A DNA stretch of 64,000 nucleotides from contig NC_069669.1 in the NCBI RefSeq assembly GCF_027244095.1, positions 8,582,501 to 8,646,500 of the forward strand. Direction: 5' to 3'. The notes beneath the pieces were generated by a model. That model searched no databases, was not told the DNA's origin, and worked only from the letters and a program-made list of their open reading frames with translations. Below are positions 22,461 through 33,500 of this stretch, in pieces. Within the stretch, counting starts at the first letter, position 1. The number at the start of each line of letters is the position of its first letter. The stretch comes from Hemicordylus capensis. Lineage: Eukaryota > Chordata > Lepidosauria > Squamata > Cordylidae. Both the position numbers and the translations under genes were made by a program.

Positions 22461-23351
22461 CAAAGACTGCAAGATCATAGTTGTAAGTGATAGTTTATTG
22501 TTATGGAAATATATTGAGGCTGTTTTTGTTGGGGGGTTGTAATTTTTATCCCCCAGTTAATTAGCAGAGCACTAAAGAAGCTACCCACTCCAGCTACAGA
22601 GAAGTTGCAGAGTTTAGTTGTTGCAGCTATTTAGAGAAGACACATGGGGATTCTTGTGGAACTAAATACTAAGTATTTATTGGTGAAGTACACTTTGGAT
22701 AGGAAAGACCTAACCCTAATCTATAGAACTACATAATGGATAGGTAGGGAGAGAGAGACAGAGAGAGATGTTTCCATCTGCTCTCTAAGAAGAAAGGAAG
22801 GGATTCTGACTCAGCGCAGGAAATACCTGAAGAGTCATATCAGGGGTCATAGAGTAGAGACAGGTAGAACAGTTAGAGGGACCCTTATGCACTATCTCTA
22901 CTCCCAATGCCCCTAGTGGTCATTAGGGTAGTTGGTGCAAAAGGTCAATGCCCTGGAAGTCCATCTCAGGCTGGTTTAGGCAGCATATGAGAACTGCGGG
23001 GATCATGCCTGATCTAGCGCTGCTGCCTAGTGCCGCCTAGACCCGCTGTTTACCCTGGCTGTTAGCCGAGGTTAAGGGAGTGAGTGCTCCCTTACCCCAG
23101 GTTAACTGCTTGTGTGTTCGCTGGGGCTATGTTTAGCCCCAGTGGACACAGAGATGGGCGCCTAGCTCACCCATTCCTTGGGGGATCCCCCAATGCACAG
23201 AGCAAGGCTGCTCATGTGGGGGTGCGGAGTGCGCTCCCACCACCAATCTCTCGATCGTCTGCAAGGAAGGTAAGCTTTTTTGGAGCCTTCCCCGCCATCC
23301 ACCCCTGCTCACCCACTCTCGGCGATCGTGAGAATCACCCCACCCTTGCAT
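22461..23351. other. No gene seen
   Basis: About 890 bp. A short direct repeat-like gagagagaca tract lies at 22750. GC rises after 23000 without a supported exon. Confidence 0.45.
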
Positions 23352-23392
23352 AGGTATTTGCAACATCTGCAGGAGGGCCAAAGTTGAGCAGC
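23352..23392. mobile_element. Foldback MITE, one arm end
   Basis: catctgcaggagggccaaag then ttgagcagccctgg, the right terminal arm of the family at 24766. Confidence 0.55.
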
Positions 23393-23393
23393 C

Positions 23394-24083
23394 CTGGTCT
23401 ACACAGACTGGCAGCAGCTTCTCCAAAGTTGCAGGCAGGAGAGTCTCTCAGCCCTATCTTGGGGGTGCCAGGGAGGGTCCCTGGGACCTTCTGCATGCAA
23501 GCGGGCAGATGCTCTTCCACGGAGCCATCCCACAAGGGGAATATCTGGCAGTGCTCACACATGTAGTCTCCCATCCAAATGCAAACCAAGGTGGACCCTG
23601 CTCAGCAAAGGGGACAATCCATGCTCACTACCAGAAGTGCACCTAGGTGATTCTGGGGCCTGGACGTAAAGGCATTTGATGTCCCCCAAGTTAAGCACCA
23701 TTCCCCTTCACATACACACACCATGACACGTGCAGCATTTTAAATACGTGGGTTCTTGAGGGCACAAACAGCAGCTGAACTCACAAGCACGTAAGAATAT
23801 ACAACAGGTATTTTCATACAAACATGCATGAGCAGAATCATGGCAACATTTTCCCGTGCCACATATTCCTTTCCCCACTCCCCCCTCTGTCTCTGAAACA
23901 GAGCTCATGCCCGGGTGCCTGTGCGGGCCAGGAGAGCAGAGCAACGTGGCAACCACACCACCCAGGACAGACTAAAGAGGACTTGGGGGGCCCAGGGGGT
24001 GTGGAGGCCTAAACTTTGGCCTGGAGGTCCAGGGGTAAAGAGCGCCTCTGCTCACTACCACAAGACCAGCTCTCCTTAAGTGC
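23394..24083 (-). mobile_element. Composite 5S/tRNA SINE split by a 411-bp insertion
   Basis: SINE 23394-23637 and 24049-24083. The break lies near the 5S end and is flanked by the 16-bp duplication described for the insertion. Confidence 0.82.
23638..24048. mobile_element. Unclassified 411-bp insertion with 16-bp TSD
   Basis: tgctcactaccagaag (23622-23637) and tgctcactaccacaag (24049-24064) flank it, with 1 mismatch. The interior starts tgcacctaggtgattctggg and ends gtaaagagcgcctc, with no poly(A). The long TSD suggests LINE-type insertion. Confidence 0.65.
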
Positions 24084-24131
24084 TTAAAGTGTTGGCATAA
24101 TCAGTTGCCGTTCTCACAGTCCAGTCCAAAG

Positions 24132-24322
24132 AGGAACACAGGAAGCTGCCAATGAGTCAGACCCTTGGTCCATCTAGCTCAGTATTGTCTACGCTGACCA
24201 GCAGTAGCTCCCCAAGGTTTCAGGCAGGAATCTTGCCCAGCCCAGCCTGGAGATGCCAGCTGGGACCTTCTGCATGCATGCAAGGCAGATGCCCTGTCGC
24301 TCAGCTACAGACCCATCTCCTG
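24132..24322 (-). mobile_element. tRNA-Ala-derived SINE
   Basis: ggaacacaggaagctgcc ... tcagctacagacccatctcc. Confidence 0.8.
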
Positions 24323-24329
24323 GGGAGAG

Positions 24330-24630
24330 GAACAATGGAACAAAGGAAGCTGCCATATACTGGAGTCAGACCATTGGTCCATCTTGGTCAGTATTGTCTA
24401 CCCAGACTGGCAGTGGCTTCTCCGAGGCGGCAGGCAGGAGTCTCTCTCAGCCCTATCTTGGAGATGCTGCCAGGGAGGGAACTCGGAACCTAGATGCTCT
24501 TCCCAGAGCGGCTCCATCCCCTGAGGGGAATCTCTTCCAATACTCACACATCAAGTCTCCCATTCATATGCAGCCAGGGCAGATCCTGCTTAGCTAAGGG
24601 GACAAGTCATGCTTGCTACCACGGGACAGC
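24330..24630 (-). mobile_element. Composite 5S/tRNA SINE
   Basis: ggaacaaaggaagctgccat ... cctgcttagctaaggggaca; nearly complete. The last bases before the head are replaced by MITE-like sequence (acagctgtagtccaacatct). Confidence 0.84.
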
Positions 24631-24765
24631 TGTAGTCCAACATCTGGGGAGCCAGTGTTGGGAACCCTGATATAAGGGAATAGCTGCCATTCACTCCTAT
24701 GGAGAAAAGCAAAGCACTTCCTTGCTTACTATTTACTACATGTTTATCCCACCCTTCCTCCAAGG

Positions 24766-24907
24766 CAGGCCTGCTCAACTTTGGCCCTCCTGCAGATGCT
24801 GGCCTACAATTCCCATAATCCCTAGCTATTGGCCACTGTGGCTGGGAATTATGGGAGTTCTAGTTCAAAAACAGCTGGAGGCCGGGGGCCTAAGTTGAGC
24901 AGGCGTG
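24766..24907. mobile_element. hAT-like foldback MITE, 142 bp, perfect 8-bp TSD
   Basis: TIRs caggcctgctcaactt / aagttgagcaggcgtg. CTCCAAGG lies at 24758-24765 and 24908-24915. It is internally palindromic. Confidence 0.88.
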
Positions 24908-24914
24908 CTCCAAG

Positions 24915-25310
24915 GGGATCAGAGCAGCATCAGCCATAATCGGTAAAAAGCACTTCTGCACACCGCCGCCACCTGTGCTTCTAAGGACAGCATCGGGTCC
25001 AGAAGCACCTCCAAGCCGTGGACTTTGTCTTTCGGAGGGAGTGTGACTCCGTCCAAGACCAGATTTACCTCATTACTCAGATGATCATTTCTAGCAACCC
25101 AGAGCACTTCTGTTTTATCTGGATTTAAGTTTCAGCTTGTTTGCCCCCACCCAGTCCAGAACAGCCTCCAAGCCCGAGTTCAGAGCATCCACTGCCTCCC
25201 TGGTGACTACTGATTTAAAAAAATAGGTAGAGCTGGGTGTCAACAGCATATTGATGGCACCACGGATGACCTCTCCCAGAGGTTGCATGTCAATGTTAAA
25301 CAGCATAGGG
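24915..25310 (-). mobile_element. L2-type LINE RT fragment
   Basis: Minus strand reads MLFNIDMQPLGEVIRGAINM, then AVDALNSGLEAVLDWVGANK and HGLEVLLDPMLSLEAQVAAV. The conserved YADD segment appears lost. Confidence 0.82.
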
Positions 25311-25734
25311 GACAGAAATCTATTTTATTTTATTTTCCATTCTTTTCCATTTATTTTCCATTTATTTATTTACCAAATATCTCATCATATTCATATATGT
25401 AAAGTTCTGATATGGTTTCTGTACATTAAGGATCTGTTCCTAAGCAGGTTTCCTAGCGAAGAGCTACACGGAGGTTTCTAATAAAACTAATAAATGTCAA
25501 GAGCAGCCAGGTGTATTTAATAGCAACGTGATCTCATGTTCCAAGACTCTCACTTGAACATAATTGCCATGCAGAATGCAACTCCGTCTCAGGTGATATA
25601 CAGTAGAAGTTGGCCCTCTGCTGGATGATTTTAGGATCGTAGCCCAACGAACAAGACACTGGTCACTTGCTGGATTTCATGACGCTTCCATCCCACACAG
25701 TACCACCCCAATGTATTAGTATTAGTATTAATTA
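25311..25734. other. AT-rich intergenic DNA
   Basis: A (TTTTCCAT)-type imperfect repeat at 25320-25370. I see nothing else. Confidence 0.5.
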
Positions 25735-25977
25735 GGAGATTAAGCCTGGGAAAGTCCTATGTGTGAGTGCTGTAAGCTATTCGCCTTAGGGGATGGGGCT
25801 GCAATTCAGTGGTAGAGCAGCAGAAGGCCCCAGGTTCAACCCCTGGCAGCATCTCCGAGTAGGGCTGGGAGAGACCCCTGCCTGAATCCTTGGATAGCTG
25901 CTGCCAGTCAGGTAGACAATACTAAGCTAGATAGATGAATGGTCTGACTCAGATTAAGGCAGCTTCCTATATTCCAG
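25735..25977 (+). mobile_element. Composite SINE with intact tRNA boxes (older type)
   Basis: The 5S 3' portion is preserved (aagcctgggaaagtcc, gagtgctgtaagc) and is joined to a tRNA part with ATTCAGTGGTAGAGC and GGTTCAACCC still intact. Confidence 0.82.
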
Positions 25978-26105
25978 TGTGTAACAGATATTCAGTCAAG
26001 CACAGATTTTGCAACCATTCTGCTCATCACTGTGTCATAGAAGTTCATATAAAATATGAAAACCTGTTCATTTTATAGTAAGTTCTATTCATTAACGATC
26101 CCTAT

Positions 26106-26290
26106 CAGTGTTCTCTCTAAGGTGTGCACACGTGCGCACGCTCACAAGTTTTTTTTTAATGTCCGCTCAGTTAATTTTAGATCCTGCTCAGGTTGAATCA
26201 GGAAGGCCCCATTCTGAATGCACATGCGCACATACTGTTTTGATACTGTATCTTGCACTGGGAGTTATCTTGCACTGGGTGCACCAGATT
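26106..26290. mobile_element. hAT-like MITE fragment (cagtgttctctctaa end)
   Basis: Starts cagtgttctctctaaggtgt, a terminal motif common on vertebrate non-autonomous hAT elements. The right end is not clear. Confidence 0.45.
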
Positions 26291-26541
26291 AACTGAACAC
26301 CTGGAACCCTCCAGATTCTTCATTGTACTTCCTTAAAATCTTGAGATGAACATTTGGATATGAAACACTCCAAATTGGATGAAGAATTTACCAACCTATA
26401 GGGTTTCTCCTGCTTGTATGGACTGTTTCACAATCACAAGGCTGTTTGTGGCCTTTAGACAGTGTAGGTTTGATCTCAGCCAGTGGAAATATGCAATGCA
26501 GTTTTCATTTGTTTCTGCACCAGACGTTGGTTTGAGGCAGG
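26291..26541. other. No gene seen
   Basis: Short unannotated stretch before a SINE. Confidence 0.45.
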
Positions 26542-26848
26542 GAGGAGAGCTGGTCTTGTGGTAGCAAGCATGAATTGCCCCCTTGGCTACGCAGGGTCTG
26601 CCCTAGTTTGCATTGGAATGGGAGACTACATATGAGCACTGCAAGATATTCCCCTTAGTGGAGAGGGCCGCTCTGGGAAGAGCACCTGCATGCAGAAGGT
26701 TCCTTCCAGATTCCCTCCCTGGCATCTCCAGGTAGGGCTGAGATTGCTGCCTGCAACCTTGGAGAAGCTGCTGCCAGTCTGTGAAGACAATATTGAGCTA
26801 GATGGACCAAGGCTCTGACTTGCGATATGGCAGCTTCCTATGTTCCTA
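26542..26848 (+). mobile_element. Composite 5S/tRNA SINE
   Basis: ggagagctggtcttgtggta, 5S-like GGCTACGCAGGGTC and GGAATGGGAGACTAC, body to cagcttcctatgttcc. Confidence 0.87.
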
Positions 26849-27184
26849 AATAAATGCATTAAATACTCTAGGGGGATGCAATGCCAACCCTTCAGGAGTC
26901 TCTAGGAATTTACCTCCAAGGGACTCTTGGAAACAACCCTGGGTATTTTAATGACTTGGTACTCTGGAAAACGAGAGGGAACAGGAGAGAGAGCCCTAGT
27001 AGCCTCCAACATCTTCCGCTTAGCAACCATTGCAAAGCCCGGGCTGCAGTTGCTAAGGCTCAGGTTTCGGCAGGGTGAAAAATCTACCACGGATATATTA
27101 AAAAAAGCTTTATGAGAAATAAAAGGGGAAAGGAAGCAGGATACACTCAGGAAAAGGAAGCTGCCAACTCTGAACGAGTCTTGA
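26849..27184. other. Upstream flank of the TEDC2 CpG block
   Basis: Open frames occur on both strands (up to 140 codons on the minus strand, 26902-27324). Nothing is recognisable. I considered a divergent gene and found no support. Confidence 0.4.
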
Positions 27185-27567
27185 GAATTTACCGACGCTT
27201 CGAGCCTTTCAGGTGTGCCGCTGAGGTGAAGAGTTTCACTATACACCTGGCAGGACCCAGGAGGCGCTCGGGCCGGCCAAGCCCCGGAGAAGCGAGAGAA
27301 GAAGGAGTTGGCAGGCGGAACCATAGAAAAAAAAAAAAAGGATGGAGTGGCACGTAGGCTGTAAAAAAATTTAAAGCCGCGGTTTTTTCGCGCTGCCTGC
27401 GTGAGGTCGCTCTAGCACCTCGCGTATCTATGATCAAACCCTAGAAAAGCAGTCTAAGGGGGACCGGAAGTGCCTCTAAAGCGTGTGTAGAGATTGACTT
27501 GGGGAGTTTTTGCTGGTTTTTCTTCGCATGAATTCGTCCACGGGGTCTTTCCTGCTCGCCTGTCCTC
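27185..27567 (+). promoter_or_regulatory. TEDC2: TEDC2 promoter region, CpG-rich, TATA-less
   Basis: CpG density rises here against the AT-rich flanks. An E2F-like TTTTCGCGC lies at 27385-27393 and an ETS/GABP-type ACCGGAAGTG at 27463-27472, about 95 bp before the ATG. I see no TATA box. Such promoters are typical of cell-cycle and centriole genes; that link is inference. Confidence 0.65.
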
Positions 27568-27593
27568 ATGCTGCCTGCTGAGTCTGCCCACAG
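27568..27593 (+). CDS. TEDC2: TEDC2 exon 1, coding part
   Basis: ATG CTG CCT GCT GAG TCT GCC CAC AG encodes MLPAESAH plus two bases of an Arg codon, followed by the donor gtgagt. The start is supported by the match to the human N-terminus MLPADCSRR. The upstream sequence is the CpG-rich promoter. Confidence 0.9.
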
Positions 27594-30500
27594 GTGAGTG
27601 AGCCGAGAGTTTCGGTCCCAGGACGTGTTTGCAGTGCAAGAAGAACGCGCAGCCCCTTAATGGAAGTTCAGCCCCTGGCAGCATCTTCGGGTAGGGCTGG
27701 GAAAGACCCCCGCAGAGAAACCTGGGCGGGCTGCTGCCAGTCAGTGTAGACAGCACAGACCTAGCTGGAGTAGTGGTCTGACTCAGCACTAGGCAGCTTA
27801 AGGGGGTGAAGCCGTAGCTCATTGGTGGAAGAAAGATGTCTGTGATTCTTGTGTCATTTTCAGACTGGTTTCCCTGCTCACCCAAGCCTTGGAAGACTGC
27901 ACTGAGCATCAGCAGCAGCTACAACAGAACCTAGTACGGTGCCGGGCTCTTCTCGGAGATTGGTAGGTTGGCAAGAGAGGGAAGAGAGGCAGCTTAACCC
28001 AAACATCCCAAGTTCTTGCTTTTTAATAGAGGAGGCAAGGAGCAGCAACCGGTCCACATTGGTGTGCATTTGAATACGAACATGGGAAGCTGCCATATAC
28101 TGAGTCAGACCCTTGGTCCATCTAGCTCAGTATTGTCTACACAGACTGGCAGTGGCTTCTCCAAGGTTGCAGGCAGGAATCTCTCTCAGCCCTATCTTGG
28201 AGATGCTGCCAGGGAGGGAACTTGGAGCCTAGATGCTCTTCCCAGAGCAGCTCCATCCCGTAAGGGGAATATCTTACAGCGCTCACACTTCTAGTCTCCC
28301 TTTCGTATGCAACCAGGGTGGATCCTGCTTAGCTTAAGGGGACAAGTCATGCTTGCTAGCACAAGACCAGCTCTCTTGGGACATGTAGATTCCTGGGGAG
28401 TCTACATGTGTGATCACTGTAGTATATTCCCCTTAGGGGATGAAGCCACTCTGGGAAGAGCACCTGTATGCTGAAGGTCTCAAGTTCCCTCCCTGGCAGC
28501 ATCTCCAAGAATAGGGCTGAGAGACACTCCTGCCTGCAATCTTGGAGAAGCCGCTGCCAGTCTGTGAAGACAATACTGAGCTTGATAGACCAAGGGTCTG
28601 ACTCAGTATATGGCAGCTTCCTGTGTTTCTAATGCATTCTCCTCGTCCCGCCCCACTTTACCACAACATGAGTCTAGATAATGCAAATCTGAGTTGCCTT
28701 GGTGCAAGGCTAAATCCTAATGGCGTCTCGGCAAAGAACATTGTCGTCTTCATATGCTAGGATCTCCTGCCTATCTTAGGCTGTTTGAAATCCTCCCAAC
28801 GTTAGTGGTCCAACTACAGAAGAACGGTTCGGCATCCCTGTTGCTTGCTGAATGTGTGTCCTGTGTTTCCTTTTTCTCTGCTAGGGCCTCACAAGCTCCC
28901 GAAAGCCCAGTCCCCAAGGACAGTAAGAAGGATGATCAAGGTAAGGGGGGAAAGAGCTGCTTCACCAAACGACACCCCACCCCAGCACCTCCTGCTTTCT
29001 TCTGTAAGGCATTCTCTCTTTTCCTTGCCTATAGGGAGGACCACATGGGCTTGGCTGCTTTAAACTGCTGTAGGGGTGATGATGCATGCTTCAAAATGTT
29101 TGGCGGGCATGGCAGAATGTGCTAGGGACCTGTAGCTGATTACCCCTGCGTTACAGTACACCCCCCCCCCCGGCTTTTTCTGTGAGCTGACTGTGGAGTG
29201 GCTCTTTCCTGACCCTCTGCAGTTTTCCCCCTGAGGGACGTGTTGAATAGGGTGTGAGATCTCCACCATCCATGTAGTTGGAGCACTCAGATGGTTGAAC
29301 ACAACCATTTGATGAGGAAGCTCATCACGAAAAGTCTCCTGAAATAATAATGTCTGTACATGGATCTGAATATTATTATTATTATTATTATTATTATTAC
29401 ATTTATATCCTGCTCTTCCTCTAAGGAGCCCAGAGCGCTGTGCTACACACTTAAGTTTCTCCTCACAACAACCCTGTGAAGTAAGTTAGGCTGAGAGGGA
29501 AGTGACTGGCCCAGAGTCACCCAGCTAGTATCATGGCTGAATGGGGATTTGAACTCAGGTCTCCCTGGTCCTAGTCCAGCACTCTAACCACTACACCACG
29601 CTGGCTCCTATCTATCTCAGAGCTGCTTAAGAGACCCCTGAAAGACCTTAATCTGTATAAAACAGGGCTGCACAACTTCAACCATCTAGTGGTCCTTGGA
29701 TTACAACTCCCATCATCCCCAGCCACTCGTGGCCAATAGTTAGGGATGATGGGAGTTGTAGTCCAACATCTGCTGAACGGCTGAAGTTGTGCAGTCCTAG
29801 TATACCATATTTACTTGAATCTAAGATGAGTTCCCCCCCCCCCAGTTCTCACTATTAAAGATAGGGGGATTGTCTAAGATTCAGAGTCCTCTTTCTTTTA
29901 ACCTGCATCTTTTAAGGCAATATCTTACGTTCAGAGTCGCCTTCAGTTTGGGTAAATATGGTAAAATGACTTGACTTGTTGTCTGATTTTTGCACGGCAG
30001 AAAGTGAGCCCCCAGCTAAGGAACTCGAAGAACTGGAGCTGCTTAACAAAGCCCTGGAGAAAGCGTTGAGAGTCCGAACCAAGTTCCTGCAGGCTCCATG
30101 TGAAGCTGGAAAAGGCACCGGAGGCAAAAGCCCCAAAGCAGACGAAAAGCCTGTTACCAGTGCCACTTTAAATCAGCAAGCACCTAGTCCCAAGAACAGG
30201 GACCCCAAGGTGGTCCGAGGGACATCTGTGAGCAAGAAACGCATGCCTCCCAAGAAGCCTTCGGCGTATATGCTGAAAGCTCCCTACAGGACTGACCCCG
30301 ATGTGAAAAGGCCCCAGAGGAAAATATCTGCTGGCGCCAGTGTCAGAGTTCCCAAGTGGTCTGCGAAGAAGTCGTCCAAAGAGGCTGCCACCCCCAAAGC
30401 CAAATCACTTCTAAAAATAACCCCAGTTGGCCATGAAAAGGCCTTTGCTGCTGACGGACCCAGAACGCTGCCTGGCTTATTGAAATCTCTGCATGATTCA

Positions 30501-33500
30501 GATCAAAGCCCTCTGTTCAAAAATCCTGCTGAAGGCGGAGACTGTACACGCACTCGTCCTTTACTAGCTTTAGTGGAGCACAATCCCGCAGATCCTGCTG
30601 CAGAGTCTCTAGGGGCGCAGAGCCGCATGGGAGAAGGGACCCCGGATATGCGTGCAACCTCATCAACACTTCAGGAAATGGGGTAAGTTGCCAGCAAGAG
30701 CTCAGACCTCTTGGCTGGCTTCTTGTCTTCAGATGTGAATCTCTTTTGTCCTGCCCATGACTCTTCATGACATGTAAGAGCAGGTATTTTATCATCACAA
30801 ATGGGAGTCGAGTTTTTCTTTATGACTATATGCCATCTAGCTGTTTTACTGCTGCTGCTATTACCTTTATATCTTGCTGTTCCTCCAAGTAGCCCAGAGG
30901 ACCCATAAAAATGTTTATCCTCACAACAACCCTGTGAGGTAGGTTAGGCAGAGATTGAAATGACTGGTCCAGAGCCACCCAGTGAGTTTCATGGCTGAAT
31001 GGGGATTTGAACTCGGGTCTCTGTGGTTCTAGTCCAGCACGCTAACCACTGCACCACACTGGCTCTCTAAACATCTAACATGCTCTTGGAATCTTTGAGT
31101 GCCTGTGATCGCAGATAGACTGCATGCTGAATTAAGAGAGCATAGAGTTTAGGCTTAGAATAAATGTATTTAAATTCTGTCCCATACCTTGTCCTGAAAC
31201 CTAACCTGTGTGTCTGTGTGTCTGTAAGCAGTTTGCTTTAACTGTCACACCCTGGTTGTGGAGGGGCACCCTGTTTCCATGACACTAATAATTTGCTTTT
31301 TTAAAAAAAGCAAGCTAAGGAAGTCAAAATTTCTCCAAAGACAAACTTTGAGTATGTATATGTGCATGATGACCAAGAATGGTAATTCAAACTAACTTCC
31401 ATTGTAGGTCTTTGCTGAAACTACCCCATCCATACAGAAAAGCGGTTTCCAGGTACACCAGGTAACTTGACCACCCAGTCCATCATGAAACCTGCTTCCT
31501 AGTGGATGGGAGAGGTGGCAGGGAGGGAAGGAAGGAAGATGAGACGGAAATTCTTTACAGAAGTTTGTAAGGTGCTGGAGGTCGAGGGGCCGTTTGCAAA
31601 ATGGGACCAGAACGGAAGGAGTGTTCTGGAGCCCAGTCTTCTGGCTGTGTGTGAAATGTGGCACAGAGCTAAGAGTAGTGTAGTTCAGCATTTGAAGCAA
31701 ATGTTTGACCCTGAACCGTCGAACACGTTCGACATGAAACCTGATTGCACATCGCTGCTCTCAGCTCTACCTGGAGATGTTGCCAGGGAATGAACCTGGG
31801 ACATTCTGCATGCAAGCACAGAGATGCTCTTCCACTGAGGGGAATATCCAACGGTCAGCACTCACACATAGTCACCCATCCAAATGCAAGCCAGGGCGGA
31901 CTCTGCTTAGCAAAGGGGACAATTCATGCTTGCTCCTGCAAGACTAGCACTCTTCCGCTCGGTGGAGGGGTTGTCTTGGTTTTCTCTGACTTCTGAGCAG
32001 CTTCAGCGAGGTGGTGACGTGGTCAGAAGCTATAGGTGACTGCCTCCTATTAAGAAAGGGATAGAGCCATGGCTCAGTGTTCGAGCATCTGCTTTGCATG
32101 CAGAAGGTTCAAGGTTCCATCCCTGGCAGCATCTCCAAGTGAGGGCTGAGAGAGACTCCTGCCTGAAAACTTGGAGAGCTGCTGCCAGTCAGTGTAGACA
32201 ATACTGAACTAGATGGACTAACAGTCTGACTCAGTATATGGCAACTTCCTCCAATAGCAGATACCATGTAGTACACTTTTATACAGTTGCTCCGTGGATC
32301 CTGCTTGCCTGAATGCGCTAACTACTGGAGTTAATGAAGCCGGGGGTTAGAAAGCAAAATCATAAATGTAATGCATATGTTCTGTGTCTGGTATATCTGG
32401 TGTATAAACTGCATTTTTTTTCTCAAGGAAACTAAAGCTAATGGCATCAATCTGTTGGCAGGGGTTACATTAAATTGCGAGTTCAGATGACATAGTTAAA
32501 GTCTGCTATGGAACCAAAGCCACATGCGGCTTTCGAGTCTCAAATTAAAACTGACACATGAGTCAAAACGCATGTATGCAATAAGAGCCGTGTATTTCCT
32601 CATCACTGCCACATGAATTGCTGGTGACCTAACAATAGTCTGGCATCTAGATTGCATCTGGGACAGAAAAAAGAATATGTGCTTTCAGCCAATTAAGGAC
32701 AATCTGCAGTTCCCTTGAACAGTGGCCCTAATCTAGTATGTGTGGCGTATATGCCTCTATCTTTTCAGCACAGTACCTGACCATGTATTTTGAAGGTATT
32801 CTCCACAAATGTTGAGGACTATAAACATGCTTTCAGTAAACAAACTCAAGTATGAATCTGCATGTGCTACCCAGTAGTCATAGTGGTAAAGCACCTTCTT
32901 TGTAGGCAGAAAATCCCTGCATCTCCAGGGTGGAGCTGGGAAAGACCCTTTGTCTGAGACCCTGCGGTGCTGCTGCCAGTCTGGGTAGACAATATCGAGC
33001 CAGATGGACCATGGTTCTGACTCAGTATAAGGCAGCTTCCTGTGGTGCTTTGATTCTGCACTGGAGGCTGCGTTATATGATAATTGCCCTGGAGATTTGT
33101 TTGTTTGTTTTGATTGATTGATTGATTTTTTTATGCCGCCCTCCCAAAATGGCTCAGGGCGGCTTACAATTAAAACAAACCATTTAAAACAGTAAAGAGC
33201 TAAAACAAAAATTGAAAACAATATAACAATTAAAACAGTCTAAAAACATTTTAAAACAACAATGAAACAATCACAATAATTAAAAACCCTGTCTAAAACC
33301 CTTTATAGACTTGACTAGTGGTCTGTGATCCTTATGTACTGCTGTTATTTTGTCAAAGTAGATGATCTTGACAGTTCGTTAGGTGAAATTGAAAATGTGG
33401 CTTGTATTTCTGAAGTCAAGGCTGCTTTTTCCATGAGTGGCCCTTCAACAAAGAGCTGGGAGTTAGCCACACAGGCTGCTGTTCATTGTTTAGAATATTT

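Noticed and set aside
26902-27324. Divergent minus-strand gene sharing the TEDC2 promoter
   Set aside because: The 140-codon frame has no recognisable motif and crosses the AT-rich/CpG boundary without splice signals.
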